Made by a program: the position numbers and the translations under genes
Part shown: positions 17,209 to 24,837 of the stretch, in pieces
How positions within the stretch are numbered: the stretch's first letter is position 1
Layout: every line of letters starts with the position of its first letter
From: Ferrimicrobium sp.
GTDB taxonomy: Bacteria; Actinomycetota; Acidimicrobiia; Acidimicrobiales; Acidimicrobiaceae
Direction: 5' to 3'
Assembly (NCBI GenBank): GCA_022690815.1
Contig: JALCZJ010000006.1
Coordinates: 1-64,000 of the forward strand
Length of the DNA: 64,000 bases
Notes under the pieces: generated by a model
Database searches by the model: none
What the model was told of the DNA's origin: nothing
Seen by the model: only the letters and a program-made list of their open reading frames with translations

Positions 17209-17396
17209 GAGCTCGTGAGCCAGTCTGGTAGCGGATCACACGACACATGCCATAGACGACGTTGGCACATCGGTTTTGTCACCCTATGCGCATAGGCTTT
17301 TGGTCTTGATGCATCGGTTGCCAAGTTGATGCCGACCGGGAATTTGCCCTATCCTTGAGGCAGCGCCAGGGTGAGATGTGATGACGGAAGGGTGTG

Positions 17397-18782
17397 ATGG
17401 TGGGTAGTCCAAGTGCTTCATTTTCGGTGACATTGCGGGTTGAGATTGCGAGTTCGCGCCTGATTGGTGCCATTACGACGGTCCTCGCAGATGGTGGAGG
17501 GGCAATCACGGCGCTCGACACTGTCGAGTCACGTGGCGAGCGTCTCGTCGTCGATGTGACCTGTAACGCGGCCGATGAAGAGCATGCCACACGGCTTCGT
17601 GCAAGCGTTGAGGCTATCGACGGGGCGACCGTCCGAGCCATGAGTGATCGCACCTTGCTGTTGCACCTTGGAGGTGTGCTGGCGACGGAGTCGAAGGTGC
17701 CACTCAAGACCAGGGACGATCTCTCGATGGCCTACACGCCTGGTGTAGCGCGGGTCTGCTTAGCAATTGCACGTGACCATAGCGCAGCGAGGAACCTGAC
17801 CATCAAGCGAAACAGTGTTGCCGTGGTCACCGATGGTTCCGCGGTACTTGGCCTTGGAAATCTCGGACCCGAGGCGGCACTGCCGGTCATGGAGGGCAAG
17901 GCGGTGTTGTTCAAGCGATTCGGGGATGTCGATGCCTGGCCGGTTTGCTTGGCCTCCCAGGCTGTCGATGACATCGTCCAGGCTGTCCAGATGATTGCGC
18001 CGGTATTCGGGGGCATCAATCTCGAAGATATCTCGGCGCCTCGATGCTTTGAGGTTGAGCGCCGTCTGCGCAAGCTGCTCGATATCCCGGTATTCCACGA
18101 TGATCAACACGGGACGGCGATCGTCGTTCTTGCAGCCCTGCTCAATGCCTTGCGAGTGGTGAACAAGAGCCTGAGTGAAGCCACGGTGGTGGTACTTGGT
18201 GTTGGCGCCGCCGGCGTCGCCATTGCAAAGCTTCTGATCGACGAGGGTGTCGGCAACCTGATCGCCGTCGATCGCGACGGCATTCTCGACTCTTCGATAA
18301 CCGATCTCGACGAGAGTAGGCTTTGGGTTGCTGAGCATTCGAATCCTACGGGGCTACAGGGCGATCTGCATTTGGCGTTGCAAGGTGCGGATGTGGTCAT
18401 TGGGGTGTCGGGCCCGAACCTGATCACGGAGAATGACCTACGGATGATGGCCCCGGATCCCATCGTCTTTGCACTCGCCAACCCAGACCCAGAGATTGAT
18501 CCATCGGTTGCGCGTAGGATCGCGACGGTGGTGGCGACTGGGCGCAGCGATGAGCCAAATCAGATCAACAATGTCCTGGTCTTCCCGGGATTCTTTCGCG
18601 GGCTGTTGGATGCTGGCGCGACAAAGATCACCGCCAAGATGGAGCTTGCTGCCGCACGAGCACTCTCAGCCATTGTGACCGAGGATGAGCTGTCGCCGGC
18701 CTATATCGTTCCGACGGTCTTTAACCCTGCGGTCGCGCCGACGATCGCTGCAGCAGTCGAGGCGGCCGCAAAGGCCGAGTAG
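17397..18782 (+). CDS. NAD(P)-dependent malic enzyme with N-terminal ACT domain
   Basis: A 461-residue oxaloacetate-decarboxylating malate dehydrogenase (malate to pyruvate and CO2). The first ~85 residues look like an ACT regulatory domain ('LRVEIASSRLIGAITTVLAD'), common in actinomycete malic enzymes. The catalytic part shows 'AYTPGVARVCLAIA' with the conserved Tyr, 'GLGNLGPEAALPVMEGKAVLF', metal ligands in 'NLEDISAPRCFEVE' and 'PVFHDDQHGTA', and the NAD-binding 'VVLGVGAAGVAIAKLL'. ATG 17397 has GGAAGG 5 nt upstream; GTG 17394 and GTG 17400 are near alternatives. TATCCT around 17349 may be the -10 box. Confidence 0.93.
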   Translation: MVGSPSASFSVTLRVEIASSRLIGAITTVLADGGGAITALDTVESRGERLVVDVTCNAADEEHATRLRASVEAIDGATVRAMSDRTLLLHLGGVLATESKVPLKTRDDLSMAYTPGVARVCLAIARDHSAARNLTIKRNSVAVVTDGSAVLGLGNLGPEAALPVMEGKAVLFKRFGDVDAWPVCLASQAVDDIVQAVQMIAPVFGGINLEDISAPRCFEVERRLRKLLDIPVFHDDQHGTAIVVLAALLNALRVVNKSLSEATVVVLGVGAAGVAIAKLLIDEGVGNLIAVDRDGILDSSITDLDESRLWVAEHSNPTGLQGDLHLALQGADVVIGVSGPNLITENDLRMMAPDPIVFALANPDPEIDPSVARRIATVVATGRSDEPNQINNVLVFPGFFRGLLDAGATKITAKMELAAARALSAIVTEDELSPAYIVPTVFNPAVAPTIAAAVEAAAKAE

Positions 18783-18999
18783 CTGGCTCGCTGAAGGTCA
18801 ACAGTGGCGATTCCCAGTAGGCAATGTCCCTGCCTCTGTCGCAGAGTCCGCTAGCGCGACGATTGGGCGGTGTCGCCCGCAACGTATCAAACAGGGCAGT
18901 ATTCAACAGGTCAGTAGCAAAAGCGCAGCATCAAGCAACACAACGTTGACAAAAGAATGGCAACGGTTCAGGGTCGATGAGACAGGGTCATCGGCTGGC

Positions 19000-19752
19000 T
19001 TATGGGCAGCTGTAGCGAGCGACCGCGGCGATGAAGCGCCTGTGCAGATGGATGGTGCCGTTGCGGTAGGTGAACTCCAGCGACTCCATCGCGGCTGGTG
19101 GTTGATCGGGAACGGAATAGTCGATACCGGTGAGCCCCACGACGGTAAATGCCGTGCCGTGGACGAACTGGGGGCCTTGGGTGTAACAGTCGACGGTCGA
19201 GAGCACCGGCCCGGCCGCCGTATAGCTCGACTTCGACGTAGTGCCGGGTGCGCTTGGCACTGCTCGTGCCTGTTGGTCACCGGGTAACAGGTTGGCGAAG
19301 TACAGCGCACTGGTTGGCGAGTCGTGTTGGAAAGGGCTTGGTGGAAGCTTGACCAATGTTTCAAGCAAGCGTGGCTGTACGCTCGTCGAGCCCGCGGGTG
19401 GTTCAAAAGCCCAGATTCCATTGGGAAGAGCCGCTTCGTTGACACCACACGCCGCTGTGAGCAGTGCAATCGGTGTTGAGGGAGTCAGGACATAGCCTAG
19501 GACCGATCCTTTCTCGACAATCTTGCTGCCTTGGGAGACGTGGCAGTGGGGCGAGAGGCTTGGATACCTCACGTTCGACCAGTCGACCTTGGCAAATTCC
19601 TTGGCTGCAATCCGATCGGCGGCCGTGGTTGGGGTCGGTTTGAGCGCAGCGATGGGTCTGGCACTCTCCGGTTGCGCGTTGGCAGAACCACAGCTAGCTA
19701 GCATTGCGGCACTCGCGATGAGGAGGGGAGTTAGGGTTCGTAGTCGAAGCAC
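19000..19752 (-). CDS. Putative lipoprotein, unknown function
   Basis: A 250-residue exported protein: short signal peptide (RLRTLTPLLIASAAM) with lipobox MLASC, then an extracellular domain with four Cys (HCHVSQ, TAACGV, DCYTQ and the terminal YSCP) that probably form disulfides. A segment 'KVDWSNVRYPSL' and the repeated strand pattern suggest a beta-rich domain, but I do not recognise a family. The frame is open to 19965; GTG 19752 is chosen because TAGCCT lies 7 nt upstream and the signal peptide then starts the protein. Divergent from the Xer recombinase; convergent with malic enzyme across about 217 nt of unassigned sequence. Confidence 0.7.
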   Translation of the reverse strand: MLRLRTLTPLLIASAAMLASCGSANAQPESARPIAALKPTPTTAADRIAAKEFAKVDWSNVRYPSLSPHCHVSQGSKIVEKGSVLGYVLTPSTPIALLTAACGVNEAALPNGIWAFEPPAGSTSVQPRLLETLVKLPPSPFQHDSPTSALYFANLLPGDQQARAVPSAPGTTSKSSYTAAGPVLSTVDCYTQGPQFVHGTAFTVVGLTGIDYSVPDQPPAAMESLEFTYRNGTIHLHRRFIAAVARYSCP

Positions 19753-19759
19753 GGTTACC

Positions 19760-19765
19760 AGGCTA
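19760..19765 (-). promoter_or_regulatory. Leaderless -10 element for the lipoprotein
   Basis: TAGCCT on the minus strand, 7 nt before GTG 19752. Confidence 0.5.
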
Positions 19766-19885
19766 ACCCGTCGATCTTGGCGTCTTGGCTGCACATCTTG
19801 GATCGGCGCCAAGGCGTAGTTCAGCTTACCGGCGATACGACCATCGGAGTGCATGGTTGCTGACCGGAGCAGCAGTCGGTGCGAG

Positions 19886-19891
19886 TAGCGT
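19886..19891 (+). promoter_or_regulatory. Leaderless -10 element for xer
   Basis: TAGCGT, 7 nt before GTG 19899. It supports this start over the upstream TTG at 19857. Confidence 0.45.
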
Positions 19892-19898
19892 TGTCGTT

Positions 19899-20759
19899 GT
19901 GGGAGATGGTGACACCTGGAGGTTGGACGACTACGGCTTGTCGATCGCGCATCTCTCGGCGTCAACTATCCATCGATACCGAACGAGTTTGGATTGGTTT
20001 ATCCGTGAGGCGGCGTTGCTCGGCGTCGACAGCCCTGGACAGCTTGACATTCAACGGATTCGGCGTCTGGTCTCGAAAAGACAGGCATCAGGCATCGCCC
20101 GTGCAACTATTCGCACCGATCTGGCCGCCCTCTCGTCGTACCTTCGATTCCGAGATGACCTCAATCTCGCCCACCTGCGCCTAGCTCTGACGAGACCCAA
20201 GAATACGAATGGGCAGCACCTACCACGCACTCTCGATGTTGCCCACGTAGTGGATACTCTTGAGCGGTTGGCAAACGATCCTTGTCTCAGTCGTCTCGAT
20301 TATGCCGTCCTCGAGACACTCTACGACGCTGGGTTGCGCGTGGGTGAGTTGGTACAACTCGACATTGATGACGTGAACTTCGCCGACGGTCGCATCCATG
20401 TTCGACACGGTAAGGGTGACAAGCCGCGGATCGTCCCCGTGGCTGAGCGCTGTTGTGTCGCCTTACAGCAATACCTTGGCACCCGCTCGGATACCTCGCA
20501 AGCCCTGTTCCTGGGAGCTCGTGGCTCGCGCTTGGGGGTGCGAACGGTGTATCGCATCGTAGATCGCTACTTCCCCGGTGCACACCCGCACCTCTTGCGG
20601 CATAGCTACGCAACCCACCTACTTGAGAACGGCGCTGACCTGAGGAGCCTTCAGGAGCTTCTTGGGCACGCTAGACTATCCACAACGGAAATTTATACCC
20701 ATGTGAGTCACGAGCGCTTGGCCCAGGTCTATCGTGAGTTGCACCCGCGTGGGAAGTAG
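19899..20759 (+). CDS. Tyrosine recombinase XerC/XerD-like
   Basis: A 286-residue tyrosine recombinase that would resolve chromosome dimers at dif. N-terminal SAM-like core-binding domain (about residues 5-95: 'HLSASTIHRYRTSLDWFI'), then the catalytic domain with Arg in 'YDAGLRVGELVQLDIDD', Lys in GKGDKPR, 'HPHLLRHSYATHLLENGADL' (His-x-x-Arg), His in 'LGHARLSTTEIYTHV' and the nucleophile Tyr in the same motif. The start is uncertain: GTG 19899 has TAGCGT 7 nt upstream; TTG 19857 has GGAG 7 nt upstream and would give 300 residues. It precedes whiG by a few nucleotides, the usual actinomycete order near rpsB, so it is probably a housekeeping XerC rather than a phage integrase. Confidence 0.9.
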   Translation: MGDGDTWRLDDYGLSIAHLSASTIHRYRTSLDWFIREAALLGVDSPGQLDIQRIRRLVSKRQASGIARATIRTDLAALSSYLRFRDDLNLAHLRLALTRPKNTNGQHLPRTLDVAHVVDTLERLANDPCLSRLDYAVLETLYDAGLRVGELVQLDIDDVNFADGRIHVRHGKGDKPRIVPVAERCCVALQQYLGTRSDTSQALFLGARGSRLGVRTVYRIVDRYFPGAHPHLLRHSYATHLLENGADLRSLQELLGHARLSTTEIYTHVSHERLAQVYRELHPRGK

Positions 20760-20767
20760 GGGTTGTG

Positions 20768-21529
20768 ATGCAGGGTGATGCCGACTTAGACAAGCTGTGG
20801 CATAGCTATAAGGAGACTGGCGATCAGGCATTGCGCGACCGTCTGCTGGTGGCGTATTCTCCTTTGGTGCGTTTTGTGGCATCGAGGGTTGCCATCGGTT
20901 TGCCCAACTCCGTTGATCAAGGGGATCTCGCAAGCTACGGTACCTTTGGTCTGATCGACGCCATCGAAAAGTTCGATCTCGAGCGCAACATCAAGTTCGA
21001 AACCTACGCCATTACCCGTATCAAGGGTGCGATTATCGATGAGTTACGCGCCATTGACTGGGTTCCCCGTTCGGTGCGAGCCAAGGCCAAGGCCGTCGAG
21101 CATGCCTATGCCAAGCTTGAGGGCAAGCTTCACCGGAGTCCAACCGATCATGAGGTCGCAGCTGAACTCGAGATCGATGACGCGGAACTCCAGGCTATTT
21201 TCTCCAAGATCTCCTTTCTCGGAATTGCCGCCCTCGATGAGGTCGTGCTTGGCGGGGAGCGCGGAGAGGGCATGACTCTCGGCGATACGATCGCTGATCG
21301 CAAGGAGAGCGCGAACAGCTCCTTCGAACAGGAAGAGACCCGTCGCATGTTGGTCGACGCGATCAATCGGCTCGGGGATCGCGAGAAGATGGTGTTGACG
21401 CTCTATTATTATGAGGGCTTCACGCTGGCTGAAATTGGCGATATTCTTGGGGTAACCGAGAGCCGGGTATGTCAGATCCACTCCAAGGCGGTGCTCCAGC
21501 TACGCGGCAAGCTTGGCGATGTCGGCTGA
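20768..21529 (+). CDS. whiG: RNA polymerase sigma factor, WhiG/FliA (sigma-28) family
   Basis: A 253-residue sigma-70 group 3 factor. Region 2 contains 'YSPLVRFVASRVAIGLP' and the core-binding/-10 recognition block 'DLASYGTFGLIDAIEKFD' with 'IKFETYAITRIKGAIIDELR'; region 3 follows ('WVPRSVRAKAKAVEHAYAKL'); region 4 ends in the helix-turn-helix 'FTLAEIGDILGVTESRVCQIH'. This is the pattern of WhiG (sporulation) and FliA (motility). ATG 20768 follows GTAGGGG; GTG 20765 is also possible. Position between xer and rpsB matches streptomycete whiG. In this organism it could control motility or development; a chemoreceptor-like gene is present at 56493. Confidence 0.9.
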   Translation: MQGDADLDKLWHSYKETGDQALRDRLLVAYSPLVRFVASRVAIGLPNSVDQGDLASYGTFGLIDAIEKFDLERNIKFETYAITRIKGAIIDELRAIDWVPRSVRAKAKAVEHAYAKLEGKLHRSPTDHEVAAELEIDDAELQAIFSKISFLGIAALDEVVLGGERGEGMTLGDTIADRKESANSSFEQEETRRMLVDAINRLGDREKMVLTLYYYEGFTLAEIGDILGVTESRVCQIHSKAVLQLRGKLGDVG

Positions 21530-21831
21530 GGCGCCAGGCTGCGGTGAGGTTGCCAGTTGGTGACCTTGTGGGTCGAGCTTCGGTGGTGAGGAGTGCTCCC
21601 AGGTCGAGGTGACGTCGTTTTGAAACCGGTATCGTCGTTGTCTTGCACCGAGCGCCGCTGTGGCGCAGGCTCTTGCCACCGTTGTCGTGGGTGTTATCGC
21701 CTCGCATTCAGGGTCTGTTGGGGCTCGTGTTTGTACCAACTGGTCAGTCGATGATCATTTGTTCCTCGGTGGTGGCTGGGTGGTGCGCTCATGCGATTAG
21801 GATTGTCAAGGCTCAATTTTGAGTAAGTAAC
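21530..21831. other. Intergenic region between whiG and the rpsB leader
   Basis: No gene recognised. TTGTCA at 21803-21808 and TAAGTA around 21824 could be a promoter for rpsB-tsf, with a short spacer of 15-16 nt. Confidence 0.35.
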
Positions 21832-21876
21832 GAGAGCGCCCGACCCACGGTCGGCGTATGTCGCGAGGGTGCTCTT
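21832..21876 (+). ncRNA. Structured 5' leader of rpsB
   Basis: GAGAGCGCCC (21832-21841) can pair with GGGTGCTCTT (21867-21876), including two G-U pairs, enclosing an inner GACC-cac-GGTC hairpin. It ends about 22 nt before the rpsB start codon. The position suggests an autoregulatory S2-type leader; no known family was matched. Confidence 0.45.
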
Positions 21877-21898
21877 TAGTTCAACCGATGGGAGGAAC

Positions 21899-22660
21899 AT
21901 GCCTGATAAGCCATTAGTTACCATGTCTCAGCTTCTTGAGGCCGGTGTCCATTTCGGCCATCAAGCCAAGCGCTGGAATCCGAAGATGAAGCCGTTTATC
22001 TTCGACAAGCGCAACGGGATCTATCTTTTAGACCTGCGCCAGACGTTGCAGGGGATCGACGAGTCGTTTCGATTTGTCCGTTCCCTCTCGACACGCGGAG
22101 GCAACGTGCTCTTCGTCGGGACCAAGAAGCAGGCCCAGGATGCCATCGCCCAGTATGCCAAGATGGCGGGTATGCCCTACGTCAGTCATCGCTGGCTTGG
22201 CGGTATGTTGACCAACTTTCCTACGATCGCTTCACGGGTACGCAAACTTCAAGAGTACGAGCAGATGAAGGCTCAGGGTGACTTCGAGGCAATGCCGAAG
22301 AAGGAGGCGCTGCTGTTGCAGCGAGAGCTCACCAAGCTTGACCTCAACCTTGGTGGTATCCGCAACATGACGAGACTGCCCGACGCGTTGTTCGTCATTG
22401 ACACGGTGAAAGAACATCTTGCACTTACCGAGGCGGCCCGTCTCGGAATCCCGGTGATCGCGGTCGTGGATACCAACTGCGATCCTGAACTCGTCGATCA
22501 CATTATGCCTGGTAACGACGATGCGATCAGGTCGTGTGAGCTTTTCACTCGGTTGATGGCCACAGCCATCATCGAGGGTAAGTCAAAAGCTGGGGGTGCC
22601 GAACCGGTTGCGGCCCCCGTTGTGAACCCCTCGCTCGCTGGCGCTGAGCCGGTTGCATAG
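21899..22660 (+). CDS. rpsB: Small ribosomal subunit protein S2
   Basis: A 253-residue S2 protein; it binds the 16S head and is needed for S1 docking. Family blocks: '[20 protein letters not shown]', '[14 protein letters not shown]', '[14 protein letters not shown]', '[13 protein letters not shown]', '[13 protein letters not shown]' and the C-terminal '[13 protein letters not shown]'. ATG 21899 is chosen with GGGAGGAAC directly upstream, though the frame opens at 21869. The C-terminus has a short Ala/Pro-rich tail. Starts the rpsB-tsf-pyrH-frr-cdsA transcription unit. Confidence 0.97.
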   Translation: MPDKPLVTMSQLLEAGVHFGHQAKRWNPKMKPFIFDKRNGIYLLDLRQTLQGIDESFRFVRSLSTRGGNVLFVGTKKQAQDAIAQYAKMAGMPYVSHRWLGGMLTNFPTIASRVRKLQEYEQMKAQGDFEAMPKKEALLLQRELTKLDLNLGGIRNMTRLPDALFVIDTVKEHLALTEAARLGIPVIAVVDTNCDPELVDHIMPGNDDAIRSCELFTRLMATAIIEGKSKAGGAEPVAAPVVNPSLAGAEPVA

Positions 22661-22717
22661 GACTGGCTTCAACGAACACGTTGGGTGAGCCAAGAAATCA
22701 GAAAGGAAGGCCAAAGA

Positions 22718-23515
22718 GTGGCTGAGATTAAAGCTGCGGACGTACAGGCGCTGCGACGGTTGACAGGTGCCGGGATTCTCGACGCCAAGAAGACCCTCGA
22801 GGAGACCGGTGGAGATGCCGAGCGAGCTGCTCAATTGCTTCGGGAACGAGGAGTAGTGTCAGCGGCGAAGCGGTCTGATCGTGAAAACAGCGAGGGTGCA
22901 GTCGCACTCTCCATGGTCGATAGCCGAGTTGGGGCACTTGTCGAGCTTAAGTGCGAAACCGACTTCGTCGCCAAGTCAACCGACTTTGTTAACACCGTCA
23001 ACGAGATTGCTGGTGCGGTTGCCGAGCGGGGCGAAGCGGTGGTCGATGAGTTCGCCGAGATGATCGCCTCGCTTACCGTTGCCCTCAAGGAAAACATCTC
23101 GCTTGGCCGAGTGGTCCGCCTGGAGGCAGGCGACGGAGAAGAGGTGTCAGGATACCTGCATGTGCAGGCTGATCGTGGTGTCAATGGGGTCCTGGTCCAA
23201 CTCAAGGATGGCTCTAAAGAGCTCGCGCACGATCTGGCACTTCACATCGCGTTTGCCAAACCTACCTACTTGGCGATCGAGGACGTTCCGGCGTCGGTTG
23301 TGGCTCAGGAGCGCGAGACCCTCGAGACCATGACGCGAAACGAGGGCAAGCCAGAGGCGGCGCTCGAAAAGATCGTCGCTGGGCGCCTTGATGGTTTCTA
23401 CAAGTCGATCTGCCTCTTGGAACAGCCGTTCGTCAAAGACGAAAAGCATCGAGTTCGTGAGGTTCTCGGGAAGGCAACGCTCGTCGCATTCGCGCAACTT
23501 GTCGTTGGCGAGTAG
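22718..23515 (+). CDS. tsf: Elongation factor Ts
   Basis: A 265-residue guanine-nucleotide exchange factor for EF-Tu. The N-terminal UBA-like domain reads 'DVQALRRLTGAGILDAKKTL' and is followed by the signature 'VELKCETDFVAKSTDF' that contacts EF-Tu. The C-terminal coiled coil and helical end (GRLDGFYKSICLLEQPF) are complete. GTG 22718 is used, 7 nt after GAAAGGAAGG; the frame extends upstream to 22685 without a ribosome site. It lies 57 nt after rpsB and 4 nt before pyrH, so the three genes are likely cotranscribed. Confidence 0.97.
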   Translation: MAEIKAADVQALRRLTGAGILDAKKTLEETGGDAERAAQLLRERGVVSAAKRSDRENSEGAVALSMVDSRVGALVELKCETDFVAKSTDFVNTVNEIAGAVAERGEAVVDEFAEMIASLTVALKENISLGRVVRLEAGDGEEVSGYLHVQADRGVNGVLVQLKDGSKELAHDLALHIAFAKPTYLAIEDVPASVVAQERETLETMTRNEGKPEAALEKIVAGRLDGFYKSICLLEQPFVKDEKHRVREVLGKATLVAFAQLVVGE

Positions 23516-23519
23516 CCCG

Positions 23520-24251
23520 ATGCCTTCGCCGCGGGTGGCAAGCGATCGGTGCCGAGTTCTCCTGAAGATCTCGGGTGAAGCACTCGGTGACGCATCGAAG
23601 GGTCCCCTCGATGCATCGGTGCTCAACCAGCTCGCCCAAGAGCTTGTAGGTCTTCGTGAGGAGCTTGGCGTCGAGATCGCATTGGTGGTCGGCGGGGGCA
23701 ACATCTGGCGTGGCACCCATGGGGTAGACATGGGAATCGACGCACCCACGTCGGACAATATCGGCATGCTCGCCACGGTCATGAATGCGTTGGCCCTTCA
23801 AAGTGCGATCGAGGCTCTTGGCCAACCTGTCCGTCTCCAAAGTGCGATCAACATGGCTGAGTTAGCGGAGCCCTACATCAGGCGTCGTGCCATTCGCCAT
23901 CTTGAGAAGGGCCGGATCGTGATCTTTGCGGCCGGGACTGGTAATCCGTTTTTCACGACCGATACGGCAGCGGCGCTCCGCGCGGCTGAGATCGGTGCCC
24001 AGATCATGATGAAGGGTACACATTCGGGGGTCAATGGAATCTATTCCGCAGACCCGCGTCTTGACCCGAGCGCTACGAAGTATGATCATGTTGGGTACAT
24101 GGATGTGATCGCCAGAGATTTGAACGTCATGGATATGACTGCCGTCACGTTCTGCAAGGACCATGACATCCGGGTGATTGTCTTTGACGTTACCAGTCCC
24201 GGCAACATCGCCAAGGCATGGCGGGGTGAGATAGGAACGGTGGTGGATTGA
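23520..24251 (+). CDS. pyrH: UMP kinase
   Basis: A 243-residue UMP kinase of the amino-acid-kinase fold, converting UMP to UDP. Motifs: 'RVLLKISGEALGD' (phosphate binding), 'VVGGGNIWRG', 'IGMLATVMNALALQSA', 'AAGTGNPFFTTDTAAALRA' and 'DPRLDPSATKYDHVGYMD'. ATG 23520 lies 4 nt after the tsf stop; the frame runs further upstream inside tsf, which is a shadow. The stop overlaps the frr start as TGATG. Allosteric control by GTP and UTP is known for the family but not readable here. Confidence 0.95.
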   Translation: MPSPRVASDRCRVLLKISGEALGDASKGPLDASVLNQLAQELVGLREELGVEIALVVGGGNIWRGTHGVDMGIDAPTSDNIGMLATVMNALALQSAIEALGQPVRLQSAINMAELAEPYIRRRAIRHLEKGRIVIFAAGTGNPFFTTDTAAALRAAEIGAQIMMKGTHSGVNGIYSADPRLDPSATKYDHVGYMDVIARDLNVMDMTAVTFCKDHDIRVIVFDVTSPGNIAKAWRGEIGTVVD

Positions 24252-24823
24252 TGGCTGAAGAGGTTGATACTGACGCGGTAATTGCCGATACGAAGACGAA
24301 GATGGCCAAGGCGCTTGAGCATACCGAGGAAGAGTTCGCATCGGTTCGAACGGGTCGAGCCAACCCTGCGCTCGTCGAGCACCTCGTAGTTGACTATTAT
24401 GGGGCGCCGACGCCGCTGATGACCATCGCGGGGGTCACGGTCTCCGATGCTCGCACCCTAGTGATCAACCCGTATGACCGTTCGAGTCTGGGCGCTATCG
24501 AGACCGCCATACGCAACTCGGATCTTGGTGTCAACCCCACCAACGATGGTGCCACGATCCGCATTACCCTCCAGCCGCCGACGGAGGAGCGACGCAAGGA
24601 GCTCATCAAGGTTGTGCGTGCGCGTTCAGAGGAGGGCAAGGTGGCGATACGAGCTATCCGGCGCAGCGCCCGTCATCAGTTTGAGGTTTGGCAGAAGCAA
24701 GGATCGTTGACGACCGACGATTTGACTGACCTTGAGAAGGAGCTCGAGCAGTTAACATCGCACTATATCGCTGGGCTTGACAAGGCATTGGAGAGCAAAG
24801 AGCGCGATCTTCTTGAGGTCTAA
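24251..24823 (+). CDS. frr: Ribosome recycling factor
   Basis: A 190-residue factor that splits post-termination ribosomes with EF-G. Characteristic 'FASVRTGRANPALVEHLVVDYYG', 'VINPYDRSSLGAIETAI' and 'LTTDDLTDLEKELEQLTSHY' show the three-helix bundle and its beta-alpha-beta domain. A few residues longer at the N-terminus than the E. coli protein (185). Start ATG overlaps the pyrH stop. Second translation-termination factor in the window besides prfC. Confidence 0.96.
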   Translation: MAEEVDTDAVIADTKTKMAKALEHTEEEFASVRTGRANPALVEHLVVDYYGAPTPLMTIAGVTVSDARTLVINPYDRSSLGAIETAIRNSDLGVNPTNDGATIRITLQPPTEERRKELIKVVRARSEEGKVAIRAIRRSARHQFEVWQKQGSLTTDDLTDLEKELEQLTSHYIAGLDKALESKERDLLEV

Positions 24824-24837
24824 AGGGGGCCGCAACC

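Noticed and set aside
18685-19287. 200-residue plus-strand frame opposite the lipoprotein at 19000-19752
   Set aside because: Overlaps malic enzyme out of frame and antisense to a protein with a clear lipobox.
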